A DNA stretch of 64,000 bases from Christensenella sp. GTDB lineage: Bacteria; Bacillota; Clostridia; Christensenellales; CAG-917. A model generated the notes under the pieces. That model was not told the origin of the DNA and searched no databases. It saw only the letters and a list, made by a program, of their open reading frames with translations. Position 1 is the first letter of the stretch; every line of letters begins with the position of its first letter. The stretch is from positions 1,240,001 through 1,304,000 of the forward strand of contig CP091723.1 in assembly GCA_022009775.1 (NCBI GenBank). Reading direction: 5' to 3'. Shown piece by piece: positions 47,379 through 55,907 of this stretch. The translations under genes and the position numbers were made by a program.

Positions 47379-47910
47379 TTAATACAGCCATCCTTTATAT
47401 ACTAACACCAAAACCTGCAAATCGTCAACCGTTCCCGCCGTGCCGTCTTCGCCGAAAAGCGTCTGAAAATTGGCGCACATGGCATATTTGCCGTCGGCGG
47501 CGACGTAGACGGTTTCGAGATTGTAGCTCGAGCCGTCCGAAAGCGTCAATTCGTGGAACATATAGAAGCGATGTTGCGAGAGCCTGAAAGTGATTTTTTT
47601 CGTCCTTATCTTCAAAGAATTTGACGATAGACTCATACACGGTGTTGCCGTAGCAATCGATTTGCCACGATTTTATCAGCTTGCCGTCAAGAGTGGAGTG
47701 GGCAAAATTGTCCCCCTCGCTCACCTCGGTATTCGAGCCCGTATCGCGGAATTCGAGCGTGAAAGAAAGCCGTTTTCCGTCAATGACGTGATAGCCGGGA
47801 TCGTCCGTCGTTTTGTCGTTGCCCCACACCTTGTCGCAGGCGTACAACAGTCCCACGAGCGTGAAAAGCAGCACGAATACGGTGAAGATTTTCAGGATTT
47901 TCGAGTTCAT
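47379..47910 (-). CDS. Lipoprotein with DUF4430-like domain, one frameshift
   Basis: The signal peptide MNSKILKIFTVFVLLFTLVG ends in a lipobox (LYAC). The mature part is beta-rich and about 150 residues, with a segment KLIKSWQIDCYGNTVYESIV that recalls the transcobalamin-like DUF4430 domain often found beside ECF S components. The frame breaks at T7 47594-47600 (A7 on the coding strand); six gives DKDEKITFRLSQHRFYMFHE and continues to VLVYKGWLY, 176 residues. It overlaps or abuts the membrane gene downstream. A ligand-capture role for the transporter is inferred. Confidence 0.6.
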
Positions 47911-47996
47911 ATCACACCTTGCCGCCGATTGCCTAAATCGAAGTTTTCGGCAATCTAAGCGGCTATGTTTGTTATATTATTTTGTCGTTGTTCTGA

Positions 47997-49667
47997 TTAA
48001 AGACCAAGGTCTATGCAGGCTTGCGCCGCAGTGTAAAGTCCGAGCGGAGTGGGGGCTTCGACTCCGTACACGTGTGCGATATACGCAATCGCGACTGCCA
48101 TATCAACGTTGTTTGAGATGACGTATTTGCCGTTTTCGTCCTTTTTGAGAGTTTTTCTCCACATGGTGACTATATTGTAAACTTGTCCGTCTTGTTCGTC
48201 AATATGGTATTTGCAATCTTCGCCCGTGCAGACTTGAGAGTGATACACTTCTTTCACGTAGTGCTCCATATCGATTCCGTTCATAAATCCGTACAGAAGA
48301 CCGTATCTCGGATCGACGTTTGCGTTTGTGGTGAGTGTGTGGTTGTAGTAGTTGCAAAGTCTGTCCATGTTTATCATTTCATCGAGCGGTTGATTCCAGC
48401 CGTCGGTGAAGGGGAAGTAGCCTTGCATGGTTTTTTCAAACTTCACATCGTATCTTGCGTTGCCGCGGAAGATAGAGCCTGCAAGCGGTCTGCCTGAAAA
48501 ACCGACCCAGTTGGGAGTGCCGCCGTTCTTTTTGAAGTTGCCTTCGTCGTCCTTTTCATAGTAAGAAAGCATATAGTTAGAGCAGTACGGAACAGTGGTT
48601 TCAAGGTCGAAACCGAGATTGTATGCCGTGATAACGGACACGTTGATTGCAGAATATCCGAATGCAACCTGAGTTACGGGCAAGCAACTCTTCCAAAGAG
48701 CCATAATCGTAGGCTTGATTTTGCCGTATTGCGTATTTTTGTCTGACGCGGCGTCAATGGTCGTAAAATCGATTTTCTTGTATTCGGCAAGGAAAGTCGC
48801 ATGTCCGTCGGTGTTGCCGGTTGCTTTTGCCACGAGTGCAAGAAGTTCCACAAAATCGTCATAGCTAAGGCGAGAGCTTGCGTTTGCGATGTTGTTGAGT
48901 GCGTTGTAACCCGTATAATACAAGTTGGCTTGCGTCACCGTTTTGCCCTTGAACGTATATTCCGTTTGGCTTGCGGCAAGATATGTGTCAAGTGTGTTCA
49001 AATATTCTTTCACCGCGACGAAATAGAGCCAATACGATGTGTCGGTGGTGCCCGTCTCTGTGCACCATTGTTGGTATTGGTTGGCTATCGCACTCCAGCT
49101 GTAAAGGAAGTCGAGCATGCCGTACCAGCCTTGCGTGCTTGCGCTCGAAGTGGCAAAAAGGCTGTCCTTGATCTTGCCGTCTTCGATGACGCCGTCAATC
49201 ATGTTGAGATATTTTTTGAATTGCAACACCACTTCATTGGTGTAGAAATCGCCTTTGACGTAGCGAAGGTAGAGCAGGGGCACTCTTGCTTGCGTTGTTC
49301 TTGCGTCTTTCACAGACTTTGAGAAAGTGTCCGTTTGAAGATACGCTTTGAGCGATTCTTTCAGCTCGTTTGCAAGCGCGTCATGTCTTTCCCACTTGCC
49401 AACGATTGACATATCTTTTGTGGGGGTAAAAGTGTTATCGAGAAGTGTATCTCCGTCATACCAACCCACAAACACGTATCCATCGCGTTCTTTTGGGATG
49501 GGCAGTGTGCAGCTTTCGCCTTCGACAACTTGAATGGTGTTTGTTTCGCCGTTGTTGTCGAGCGTCAGAGTGTAAGTGGTTTTCGTCTTGTCCGTGCACG
49601 CTGCGAGCGTGAAAAGCATGACTGCGACCAAGAGTGTGCATACAATAGCTATAATGCGTTTTTTCAT
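47997..49667 (-). CDS. Large surface lipoprotein with an InlB-type repeat and helical domain
   Basis: ATG 49667 (AAGGAG upstream) starts MKKRIIAIVCTLLVAVMLFT with lipobox TLAAC. Residues about 30-85 form one InlB/Flg_new-type beta repeat (VEGESCTLPIPKERDGYVFV, then GWYDG). The remaining 470 residues look helical, with a terpene-cyclase or prenyltransferase-like alpha-toroid feel (YLRYVKGDFYTNEVVLQFKK, VDMAVAIAYIAHVYGVEAPT), a fold that also occurs in cobalamin-binding proteins. With the next two genes it forms a co-directional trio of two lipoproteins and a possible ECF S subunit, suggesting uptake of a small ligand. Confidence 0.55.
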   Translation of the reverse strand: MKKRIIAIVCTLLVAVMLFTLAACTDKTKTTYTLTLDNNGETNTIQVVEGESCTLPIPKERDGYVFVGWYDGDTLLDNTFTPTKDMSIVGKWERHDALANELKESLKAYLQTDTFSKSVKDARTTQARVPLLYLRYVKGDFYTNEVVLQFKKYLNMIDGVIEDGKIKDSLFATSSASTQGWYGMLDFLYSWSAIANQYQQWCTETGTTDTSYWLYFVAVKEYLNTLDTYLAASQTEYTFKGKTVTQANLYYTGYNALNNIANASSRLSYDDFVELLALVAKATGNTDGHATFLAEYKKIDFTTIDAASDKNTQYGKIKPTIMALWKSCLPVTQVAFGYSAINVSVITAYNLGFDLETTVPYCSNYMLSYYEKDDEGNFKKNGGTPNWVGFSGRPLAGSIFRGNARYDVKFEKTMQGYFPFTDGWNQPLDEMINMDRLCNYYNHTLTTNANVDPRYGLLYGFMNGIDMEHYVKEVYHSQVCTGEDCKYHIDEQDGQVYNIVTMWRKTLKKDENGKYVISNNVDMAVAIAYIAHVYGVEAPTPLGLYTAAQACIDLGL

Positions 49668-49680
49668 TGTTTTTCTCCTT

Positions 49681-49774
49681 GGCGGTATTTTTGCGGATAA
49701 AACCGCGGTTTTTCTCTCGTACCGCCCCAAAAGGTTATCTTTTGCAACAAAAAATGCGCTCATAGAGCGCACAA
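49681..49774 (-). promoter_or_regulatory. Structured leader of the lipoprotein/ECF-like cluster
   Basis: On the minus strand a terminator-like hairpin (TGCGCTC/GAGCGCA, then T6; 49749-49774) is followed by a closed structure in which GGCGGTA pairs with TACCGCC (49720-49726 with 49681-49687) around an inner GCGG/CCGC hairpin, ending directly at the ribosome site. This could be an attenuator or an unclassified riboswitch. From 49775 to 50096 I see no gene. Confidence 0.35.
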
Positions 49775-50096
49775 CCGTCTTTTTTCGTATAGCACAAGCC
49801 AACGCCAAAACGGTTCGCTCCTGCCATAACGATAACCAAAAATACGGAAGACTTGCTGTTTGACGTATTGCAAAGAGATTAAACTATCGCCGTTGTTCCG
49901 TGGCATTTCTGCGACTAAACAAAACAGTTGAAGAGTTTAGAATACGACGATACTATTATCGTTTCGCAATAAGTCAAACACGGCAATGGCGGTTGCTCGG
50001 GAATAGAACCCGATGTCTAAATCTACTCAGTTTACAACTTTTCAAACCGTATTTTCATATTCATTTTTTATATACTACCACATTTTGACGTGTCTT

Positions 50097-50738
50097 TCAA
50101 CGGTTTGCGCCAATTTGCTCTTGCAAATTGCCGTCTTGCCACAACAGCGTTTCGGGATGCGAAAACTCAAATGTTATGTTCTTTGCGCCGTTCACAAGCA
50201 GATTCAGCACGCCCGGCTCTTTTGTGCCCATTTTCGTGTCGAACACAAGCGAGCGATAGGGGCGAAAGCCGCACTTTTCTTGCACGCGCGCGGATTGACG
50301 ATTGAACGCATAATATCCGCAAGTCAAAAAGTCAAGATCGCATTCGTCAAACAAATAGGCTATCACCGCTTGCACGGCTTCGGGCATCAATCCCATGCCC
50401 CAGTGCGACTTGCCAAGCACGTATCCAAGCTCTCTGCCGCGATAGCCGTCAAATTCGCTCAGCCGATCTTCAAGGTTGTATTTTTCAACGCCAAGCGAGC
50501 CGATCACCTTGCCGCTTTTCTTTTCAACCAAGGCAAAAGTCTTGTCGCCAAGGATGAAATCGTCAAGCACCTTTTGCGTCACCGCGCGATTTTCGTGATG
50601 TTGCCATCCCGCCATTTCGCCCACGCCGTCCACCGACGCGTATTCAAAAAAGTCCTCCAAATCCGACTGTCTGAACGCCCGCAACACCAAACGCTCGGTC
50701 TCAATTTCCTTTCCGTTTATCCGAAATTCCGCATTCAT
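50097..50738 (-). CDS. GNAT family N-acetyltransferase (RimJ/RimL type)
   Basis: RimJ/RimL-type enzymes acetylate N-terminal amines using acetyl-CoA. The 213-residue product has IETERLVLRAFRQSDLEDFF at the N-terminus, the acetyl-CoA core EKKSGKVIGSLGVEKYN and ELGYVLGKSHWGMGLMPEAV (Q/RxxGxG/A-like loop), and VQEKCGFRPYRS near the C-terminus. ATG 50738 is chosen; a TTG four codons upstream is possible. It is a single gene with no operon partners. Confidence 0.88.
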   Translation of the reverse strand: MNAEFRINGKEIETERLVLRAFRQSDLEDFFEYASVDGVGEMAGWQHHENRAVTQKVLDDFILGDKTFALVEKKSGKVIGSLGVEKYNLEDRLSEFDGYRGRELGYVLGKSHWGMGLMPEAVQAVIAYLFDECDLDFLTCGYYAFNRQSARVQEKCGFRPYRSLVFDTKMGTKEPGVLNLLVNGAKNITFEFSHPETLLWQDGNLQEQIGANR

Positions 50739-50908
50739 ATTCTTATCCAATCATTTTTTTATAAATCATACCACAACATACGCATACATTCAACAACAAT
50801 TTGCCACACGTTGCCGTTTGCATCGTATTCATACGCGGTGTTGCCGTCTTTGACGAAAGAATAAGAAAGTTAATATAAAATAACGGCGCAGGTCTTTTGA
50901 TCTAAAGA

Positions 50909-50933
50909 AAAACGAACCTCAACGGTTCGTTTT
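50909..50933 (-). terminator. Terminator after tRNA-Leu
   Basis: AAAACGAACC pairs with GGTTCGTTTT. On the minus strand a T tract follows, ten bases after the tRNA CCA. Confidence 0.7.
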
Positions 50934-50942
50934 ATTCTTGTT

Positions 50943-51025
50943 TGGTGCGGATGACAGGACTTGAACCTGCACGCTCTCGCACAAGAACCTAAATCTTGCG
51001 TGTCTGCCAATTCCACCACATCCGC
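50943..51025 (-). tRNA. tRNA-Leu (TAG)
   Basis: The minus strand gives acceptor GCGGATG/CATCCGC, anticodon stem CAAGA/TCTTG around TTTAGGT (anticodon TAG), a long variable arm (TGCGAGAGCG region) as in class II tRNAs, T arm with GGTTCAAGTCC, and encoded CCA. Confidence 0.94.
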
Positions 51026-51190
51026 ACAAATCTTCACTATTATAGCACAATTTGCCAATATGTAAAGCACAAATTTTTCACGAAGGCTCTCTAAACAGAC
51101 GACTTTTTGAAAAAAGTCGATGATTTTTTGATTTTTATATCTAAAAATTGTTGCATTTTGACAATTTATTTGGTATAGTTATCGTTGCTT

Positions 51191-51265
51191 GCGGGAGTGA
51201 CTCAGTGGTAGAGTGTCACCTTGCCAAGGTGAAAGTCGCGGGTCCGAATCCCGTCTCCCGCTCCA
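51191..51265 (+). tRNA. tRNA-Gly (GCC)
   Basis: The cloverleaf has acceptor GCGGGAG/CTCCCGC, anticodon loop TTGCCAA (GCC), T arm CGGGTCCGAATCCCG and encoded CCA. Confidence 0.95.
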
Positions 51266-51521
51266 CACATTAGCGCATAAATAGAAATCGAAGACGAAGA
51301 CTTGAGAAATGATGAAAATCATATTGACGGGATTCGGCTTCACGGAGTGAAGAGCGCAGTATGCGCAGACCTGTGCGGGTTCGTTCCGCAAGGTCGCCAT
51401 CAAAGATGGCTACACCGTCTCCCGCTCCACGCGCAAGCGAAAAGAGAACGAGCCGAAAGGTTCGTTCGACATATCTAAGGAGCGACGAAGACCGCAATAA
51501 GCGTAATTGTCGCCGAGATGT
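51266..51521. repeat. Spacer with repeated pieces of the tRNA-Gly 3' end
   Basis: CCGTCTCCCGCTCCAC, the end of tRNA-Gly, recurs about 165 bases downstream (51415-51430). An inverted copy of its T-arm end (GACGGGATTCGG) starts near 51338. The intervening bases match nothing I know. This looks like a small insertion using the tRNA 3' end. Confidence 0.45.
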
Positions 51522-51597
51522 GCGTCCTTAGCTCAGTTGGTAGAGCAACTGACTCTTAATCAGTGGGTCCAGGGTTCGAGTCCCTGAGGACGCACCA
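51522..51597 (+). tRNA. tRNA-Lys (CTT)
   Basis: Acceptor GCGTCCT/AGGACGC, D arm GCTC/GAGC, anticodon stem ACTGA/TCAGT with loop CTCTTAA (CTT), T arm CAGGG/CCCTG, encoded CCA. Confidence 0.95.
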
Positions 51598-51599
51598 CA

Positions 51600-51637
51600 A
51601 AAAAGCCGCTAAACAGTAGAAGTTTAGCGGTTTTTTT
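51600..51637 (+). terminator. Terminator after tRNA-Lys
   Basis: GCCGCTAAAC pairs with GTTTAGCGG (one G bulge) and is followed by T7. Confidence 0.8.
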
Positions 51638-51666
51638 ATTTTTCGCTACTGCTCGAAAAATCCGCG

Positions 51667-51738
51667 TTTTGACATCAAAATAAGGAAATTTTGATGTCAA
51701 ATTTGATGTCAAAAATTAAGGAAATTTTGATGTCAAAA
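51667..51738. repeat. Cluster of four TTTGATGTCAAA motifs
   Basis: The near-palindrome TTTGA-TG-TCAAA occurs at 51689, 51702 and 51725 and inverted at 51667 (TTTTGACATCAAAA), all within 72 bases. The two outer direct copies share the preceding AAGGAAA. The spacing suggests protein-binding sites or an integration-site remnant. Confidence 0.6.
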
Positions 51739-51790
51739 TTTGGGATACCAGTCGCCATAAATATCATTGACAAAGAATTTCTTTGTAAAA

Positions 51791-51853
51791 AATAATACGA
51801 ACTCGTATTTTGAGTTCGTATTATTTGTTTTTGGCAAAGCATAAAGGGATTCG
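51791..51853 (-). other. tRNA 3'-end fragment with terminator
   Basis: On the minus strand 51853-51832 reads CGAATCCCTTTATGCTTTGC plus CA, a T-loop-to-CCA tRNA end, and is followed by a strong hairpin AATAATACGAACTC/GAGTTCGTATTATT (51791-51825) with T tract. No tRNA body precedes it. GGGATTCG recurs near 51944 and CGAATCCC near 52080. The rest of 51854-52138 shows no gene. Confidence 0.5.
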
Positions 51854-52138
51854 TCCATCAGCGATTGTTACCAAAGGTCAATCGCGTGCAGCCTGACCGC
51901 AGGGCAGGGCGCGTGATGTGCAGACACCAAAAACAAGGACGGGATTCGCTCCGCTTGACCTATGCGGTTTGCACGCACGTCATAAGCACGAACAAACCGA
52001 CCTTGAACAGCTTTTTATTGGTCTGCGCTATCACGCCGGGGCGGGCAAACAATTCACAGGATTGTTTGCCATCCGCCCGTTCGAATCCCTAAAAAAGCAA
52101 AATAAAACGCAAGTCAAAAATTCAACTTGCGTTTTATT

Positions 52139-52215
52139 TGGCGTAGCATAAGGGATTCGAACCCCTGACCTTCTGGTCCGTAGCCAGACGCTCTATCCAG
52201 CTGGGCTAATGCTAC
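52139..52215 (-). tRNA. tRNA-Arg (ACG)
   Basis: The minus strand gives acceptor GTAGCAT/ATGCTAC, anticodon stem TCTGG/CCAGA around CTACGGA (ACG), T arm AGGGG/CCCTT with TTCGAAT, discriminator G and encoded CCA. Confidence 0.95.
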
Positions 52216-52349
52216 ATTTAGCCAAGACGACTTGCGTCATCTTTTAAGCATTGATATTATAGTGTTATTGCATGTTTTTGTCAACCGTTTGCACAAAAGT
52301 GTCGATTTGTTTTTTAGTGATGCGGTTTTGTGTGCTTTTGTTGAGCGGA

Positions 52350-52946
52350 TTATTCCGCGCTTTTGGCGGTTTCGAGCAATCCGTTGATGCCACGGAAGGT
52401 GAGAGTGCTGACTGCATGCGAGATCGATTCCACAGGTTGTGAGCGGTCTGAATTGAACCAGTGTTGATATACGGTCATCATGCCCGAAGTGACATAGTCG
52501 AGAACGATGTCGAGAGTTTGTTCATCGAGCGCGGTTTTTGGCGTGATGATTTCTTTGAATTTGTTTTTCATGGACGTGACAAGTTTTACGACAAGGCTTG
52601 AATTGCTTTCTATGCGCATGAGATGTCCGTAAAAATCGATGTCCGAATTGATGATGTCGGTGAGTTTGTTGAAAAACTCGTTGGGGTCGTGCAGAAGTTC
52701 GTTAACGTCTAAGTCTTTTATTGCATTCTCGAATTTTTCAAGGATTTTGTTTTCAATTTCGCCTGTAAGGTCATAAATCCCGCCGTAGTAGTTGTAGAAA
52801 GTCTTTCTGTTGATGTCGGCGCGGTCTGCGACGTCTTTTATGGTGATGTCGTTGATGTCTTTTTCGAGCAAAAGTTGCGCAAATGCGCGATATATGGCTT
52901 TTTTCGTCTTGACGATGCGTCTGTCCTGTTTCTTTTCTTCTTGCAT
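52350..52946 (-). CDS. TetR family transcriptional regulator
   Basis: TetR proteins are dimeric repressors. The 198-residue product has the N-terminal helix-turn-helix (AIYRAFAQLLLEKDINDITI then KDVADRADINRKTFYNYYGG) and a C-terminal ligand domain in which YVTSGMMTVYQHWFNSDRSQ resembles the TetR_C_8 type found in regulators such as DhaS. No target gene is adjacent in a divergent layout. The ligand is unknown. Confidence 0.9.
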   Translation of the reverse strand: MQEEKKQDRRIVKTKKAIYRAFAQLLLEKDINDITIKDVADRADINRKTFYNYYGGIYDLTGEIENKILEKFENAIKDLDVNELLHDPNEFFNKLTDIINSDIDFYGHLMRIESNSSLVVKLVTSMKNKFKEIITPKTALDEQTLDIVLDYVTSGMMTVYQHWFNSDRSQPVESISHAVSTLTFRGINGLLETAKSAE

Positions 52947-53067
52947 TGTTAACTCCTATGTAAGTCGATTCTGTGTTTAATAATGCAATACACAAAAACC
53001 GAAAAATAGTTTCATTATGCTGCAAAAAATCAATTTCAGATCTTTGCCTTTATAGGCAATCCGAACT

Positions 53068-53517
53068 TTATTCTTCAAATTTCTCCACTGAAATGCCTGC
53101 TTCGTTGAAAAGTTCCATAGAGAAATCGTCCGGATAAGGATGTTTATACACCACTCGCACGATGCCGCTGTTGATGATAAGGCGCGTGCAGATAGTGCAG
53201 GGTTGATGCGTGCAATAAAGCGTTGCTCCGTCAACCGAAATTCCGAGCTTTGCCGCTTGCACGATTGCGTTTTGCTCTGCATGTACGGCGTAGCATTTTT
53301 CGGCGCACGTGCCGCTCTTTATGCCAAGCTGATCGCGCATGCAATATCCTTTGTCGCGGCAATTGAGTATGCCTGCAGGCGCACCGTTGTATCCGGTGGT
53401 GAGAATTCGTTTGTCCTTGACGATAATCGCGCCGATTGCGCGTCCTTGTCTTGCGCAACTAGTCCACGTGGAAACGAGTTCCGCCATGTCCATAAATCTT
53501 TTGTCCCAGTTGTTCAT
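53068..53517 (-). CDS. dCMP deaminase (ComEB-like)
   Basis: The enzyme converts dCMP to dUMP for thymidylate synthesis. The 149-residue protein carries the zinc site HAEQNAI (C/HAE motif) and HQPCTICTR (PCxxC), plus the extra Cys/His insert typical of dCMP deaminases (YNGAPAGILNCRDKGYCMRD, GTCAEKC). ATG 53517 follows AGGAGAG; the frame extends further upstream without support. It is a single gene divergent from groESL. Confidence 0.92.
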   Translation of the reverse strand: MNNWDKRFMDMAELVSTWTSCARQGRAIGAIIVKDKRILTTGYNGAPAGILNCRDKGYCMRDQLGIKSGTCAEKCYAVHAEQNAIVQAAKLGISVDGATLYCTHQPCTICTRLIINSGIVRVVYKHPYPDDFSMELFNEAGISVEKFEE

Positions 53518-53636
53518 ACTCTCTCCTTGTGCGCGTATAAAATTTATATAAATGATATTAGCACAAAAATATACAATATTCAACGACAACTTTTGAAAAT
53601 CGGCATAATTTTTTCAAAAAAAACTTGCATAATATA

Positions 53637-53663
53637 TTGACAATTGGCAACCGTTGGTATAAA
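53637..53663 (+). promoter_or_regulatory. Promoter of groESL
   Basis: TTGACA (53637-53642) and TATAAA (53658-53663) are 15 bases apart, and the CIRCE element starts three bases downstream. Confidence 0.65.
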
Positions 53664-53666
53664 CTG

Positions 53667-53693
53667 TTAGCAATCAAGCGCGAAGAGTGCTAA
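53667..53693 (+). promoter_or_regulatory. CIRCE operator (HrcA binding site)
   Basis: TTAGCAATC, nine bases, GAGTGCTAA. The consensus is TTAGCACTC-N9-GAGTGCTAA, so one base differs. HrcA is expected to repress groESL here until heat stress. Confidence 0.95.
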
Positions 53694-53727
53694 ACGATAA
53701 TAAGAAACACATATACGGAGGCGTTAT

Positions 53728-54012
53728 ATGGCAATAAAACCGTTGTTTGACAAAGTCGTCATCAAGGCGATCGAAACGAACGAAAAGACCGCGAGCGGAA
53801 TCGTTCTTCCGGGCGCGGCAAAAGAAAAACCGCAACTTGCAAAAGTGCTTGCGGTGGGCCCCGGCGGAAACGTTGACGGCGTGGACGTAAAGATGCAAGT
53901 CACAGTCGGCGATACCGTGCTTTACAGCAAGTACGCAGGCAGTGAATTCAAAATTGACGGAGAAGAAGTCGTAATCGTCCGTCAGGCAGACATTCTCGCA
54001 ATCGTAGAATAA
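53728..54012 (+). CDS. groES: Co-chaperonin GroES
   Basis: GroES caps the GroEL chamber. The 94-residue protein (MAIKPLFDKVVIKAIETNEK) has the mobile loop region TASGIVLPGAAKEKPQ and the conserved GEEVVIVRQADILAIVE end. GGAGG precedes the ATG by about six bases. It is the first gene of the groESL operon under CIRCE control and is intact. Confidence 0.97.
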   Translation: MAIKPLFDKVVIKAIETNEKTASGIVLPGAAKEKPQLAKVLAVGPGGNVDGVDVKMQVTVGDTVLYSKYAGSEFKIDGEEVVIVRQADILAIVE

Positions 54013-54025
54013 GGAGATTTTGATT

Positions 54026-55651
54026 ATGGCAAAGCAATTCAAATACGGCGACGACGCAAGAAAGGCTCTCGAAGCAGGCGTCGACGCATTGGCAAATACA
54101 GTTAAAATCACACTCGGCCCGAAGGGCAGAAACGTAGTGCTTGACCGTCCGTACGGTGCGCCGCTCATCACAAACGACGGTGTGACCATTGCAAAGGACG
54201 TCGTTCTTGCAGAACCGTTTGAAAATATGGGTGCGCAAATCATCAGAGAAGTCGCAACCAAGACCAACGACGTCGCAGGCGACGGCACGACAACAGCGTC
54301 CGTGCTTGCTCAGGCAATCGTCAAGGAAGGCTTGAAGAACGTTGCGGCAGGCGCAAACCCCATGGTGCTCAAACGCGGCATTATGTACGCAACAGAGCAA
54401 GCGGTCGAAGAGCTGAAAAAGATCAGCAAGGACGTTGAAGACAAGACCGCAATCGCGCAAGTCGCTTCGATTTCCGCAAGCGACGAAAAGATAGGTCAAC
54501 TCATTTCCGACGCAATGGAAAAAGTCGGAAAAGACGGCGTCATCACTATCGAAGAAGGCAAGCAAATGACCACCGAACTCAACGTTGTGGAAGGCATGCA
54601 ATTCGATCGCGGTTACGTTTCTCCGTATCTTGTCACCAACACCGACAAGATGAGTGCAGAACTCGACAATCCTGTCATTCTCATCACGGATAAGAAGATA
54701 AGCAATATTCAGGAAATTCTTCCGCTTCTCGAACAAGTGCTCAAGAACGGCTTGAAACTCCTTATCATTTCGGACGATATCGAAGGCGAAGCGCTCACGA
54801 CAATCATCGTCAACAAGCTCAAAGGCGTGTTCAACGTCGTTGCGGTTAAAGCCCCCGGTTTTGGCGACAGAAGAAAAGCGTATCTTGAAGATATTGCAAT
54901 TCTCACAGGTGGCACTTATATCTCGAGCGATCTCGGATACGAACTCAAAGACGTCACGCTCGATATGCTCGGCAGGGCAAAGTCAGTGCGCGTTGACAAG
55001 GATAACACCACAATCGTCGGCGGCTTCGGCAGACAAGAAGACATCGCGGCAAGAGTTGCGTCAATTCGTGCTCAGATTGCCGAATCCACGTCCGATTACG
55101 ACAAAGAGAAACTTCAGGAACGCGTTGCGAAACTCGCAGGCGGCGTAGCAGTCATCGGCGTCGGCGCTGCAACCGAAGTCGAAATGAAAGAGAAGAAACT
55201 CCGCATCGAAGATGCTCTCAACGCAACTCGTGCGGCTGTTGAAGAAGGTATTGTCGCAGGCGGCGGAACGGCTCTTTTGTCCGTAATCCCCGCAGTGAAG
55301 AAGGCTTGTGCAAAACTCGAAGGCGACGAAGCAACCGGTGCTAAAATCGTCATTCGCGCGCTCGAAGCCCCCGTTCGTCAGATTGCGGCAAACGCAGGTA
55401 TCGACGGCGGCATAGTTGCAAACACCATCATCTCTTCAAAGAAAGCAAACTACGGCTTCGACGCACAACGTGAAGTATATTGCGATATGGTCAAGGCAGG
55501 TATTCTCGATCCGACCAAAGTCACGCGTAGCGCACTCCAGAACGCCGCGTCCGTCGCGTCCACGTTGCTCACCACCGAAAGCCTTGTTACCGACATCAAG
55601 GAACCGGCAGCGGTAAATCCTGCGGGGGCAGGTATGGACTCCATGTACTAA
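54026..55651 (+). CDS. groEL: Chaperonin GroEL
   Basis: GroEL folds proteins in an ATP-driven double ring. ATG 54026 follows AAGGAG and gives MAKQFKYGDDARKALEAGVD, 541 residues. The ATP site VAGDGTTTASVLAQAIV and the family signature in AAVEEGIVAGGGTALL are present. The tail ends PAGAGMDSMY without the long GGM repeat of proteobacteria, as in many Firmicutes. It is 13 bases after groES. It is intact. Confidence 0.98.
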   Translation: MAKQFKYGDDARKALEAGVDALANTVKITLGPKGRNVVLDRPYGAPLITNDGVTIAKDVVLAEPFENMGAQIIREVATKTNDVAGDGTTTASVLAQAIVKEGLKNVAAGANPMVLKRGIMYATEQAVEELKKISKDVEDKTAIAQVASISASDEKIGQLISDAMEKVGKDGVITIEEGKQMTTELNVVEGMQFDRGYVSPYLVTNTDKMSAELDNPVILITDKKISNIQEILPLLEQVLKNGLKLLIISDDIEGEALTTIIVNKLKGVFNVVAVKAPGFGDRRKAYLEDIAILTGGTYISSDLGYELKDVTLDMLGRAKSVRVDKDNTTIVGGFGRQEDIAARVASIRAQIAESTSDYDKEKLQERVAKLAGGVAVIGVGAATEVEMKEKKLRIEDALNATRAAVEEGIVAGGGTALLSVIPAVKKACAKLEGDEATGAKIVIRALEAPVRQIAANAGIDGGIVANTIISSKKANYGFDAQREVYCDMVKAGILDPTKVTRSALQNAASVASTLLTTESLVTDIKEPAAVNPAGAGMDSMY

Positions 55652-55782
55652 AAAACGGCACTATTGAGCGCCTAACTTCGTCAGGCACGGCTTGCTCCAA
55701 AATCACGTACTACTTGTACGTTGGGTTTTGTTTCAAGTCGTGCCTTTCTTTGTTATGCATCTCAATATTGCCGTTTTTCAAT
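55651..55782 (+). repeat. Palindromic repeat unit 1 downstream of groEL
   Basis: Outer arms AAAAACGGCACTATTGAG (55651-55668) and CTCAATATTGCCGTTTTT (55761-55778) enclose a 12-bp stem AGGCACGGCTTG/CAAGTCGTGCCT and an apical stem ACGTAC/GTACGT with loop TACTT. The outer arm begins within the groEL stop, so the structure may also end transcription. Confidence 0.6.
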
Positions 55783-55808
55783 CATGTTAAATAGCGAATT
55801 ACTGCGGC

Positions 55809-55907
55809 AGAGCCACGCTCTCGACAACTCATGTACGACTTGTACATTAGGGTTGCCGTTAGTGTGGCTCTTTCTTGTTATGCATCTCAATATTGCCGTT
55901 TTTCAAC
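55809..55907 (+). repeat. Palindromic repeat unit 2
   Basis: AGAGCCACGCT/AGTGTGGCTCT (11 bp) encloses the apical stem ATGTAC/GTACAT with loop GACTT, and is followed by the same tail as unit 1 (TGTTATGCATCTCAATATTG onward) 125 bases later. Base pairs differ from unit 1 in a compensating way. From 55908 to 56242 I see no convincing gene. Confidence 0.6.
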
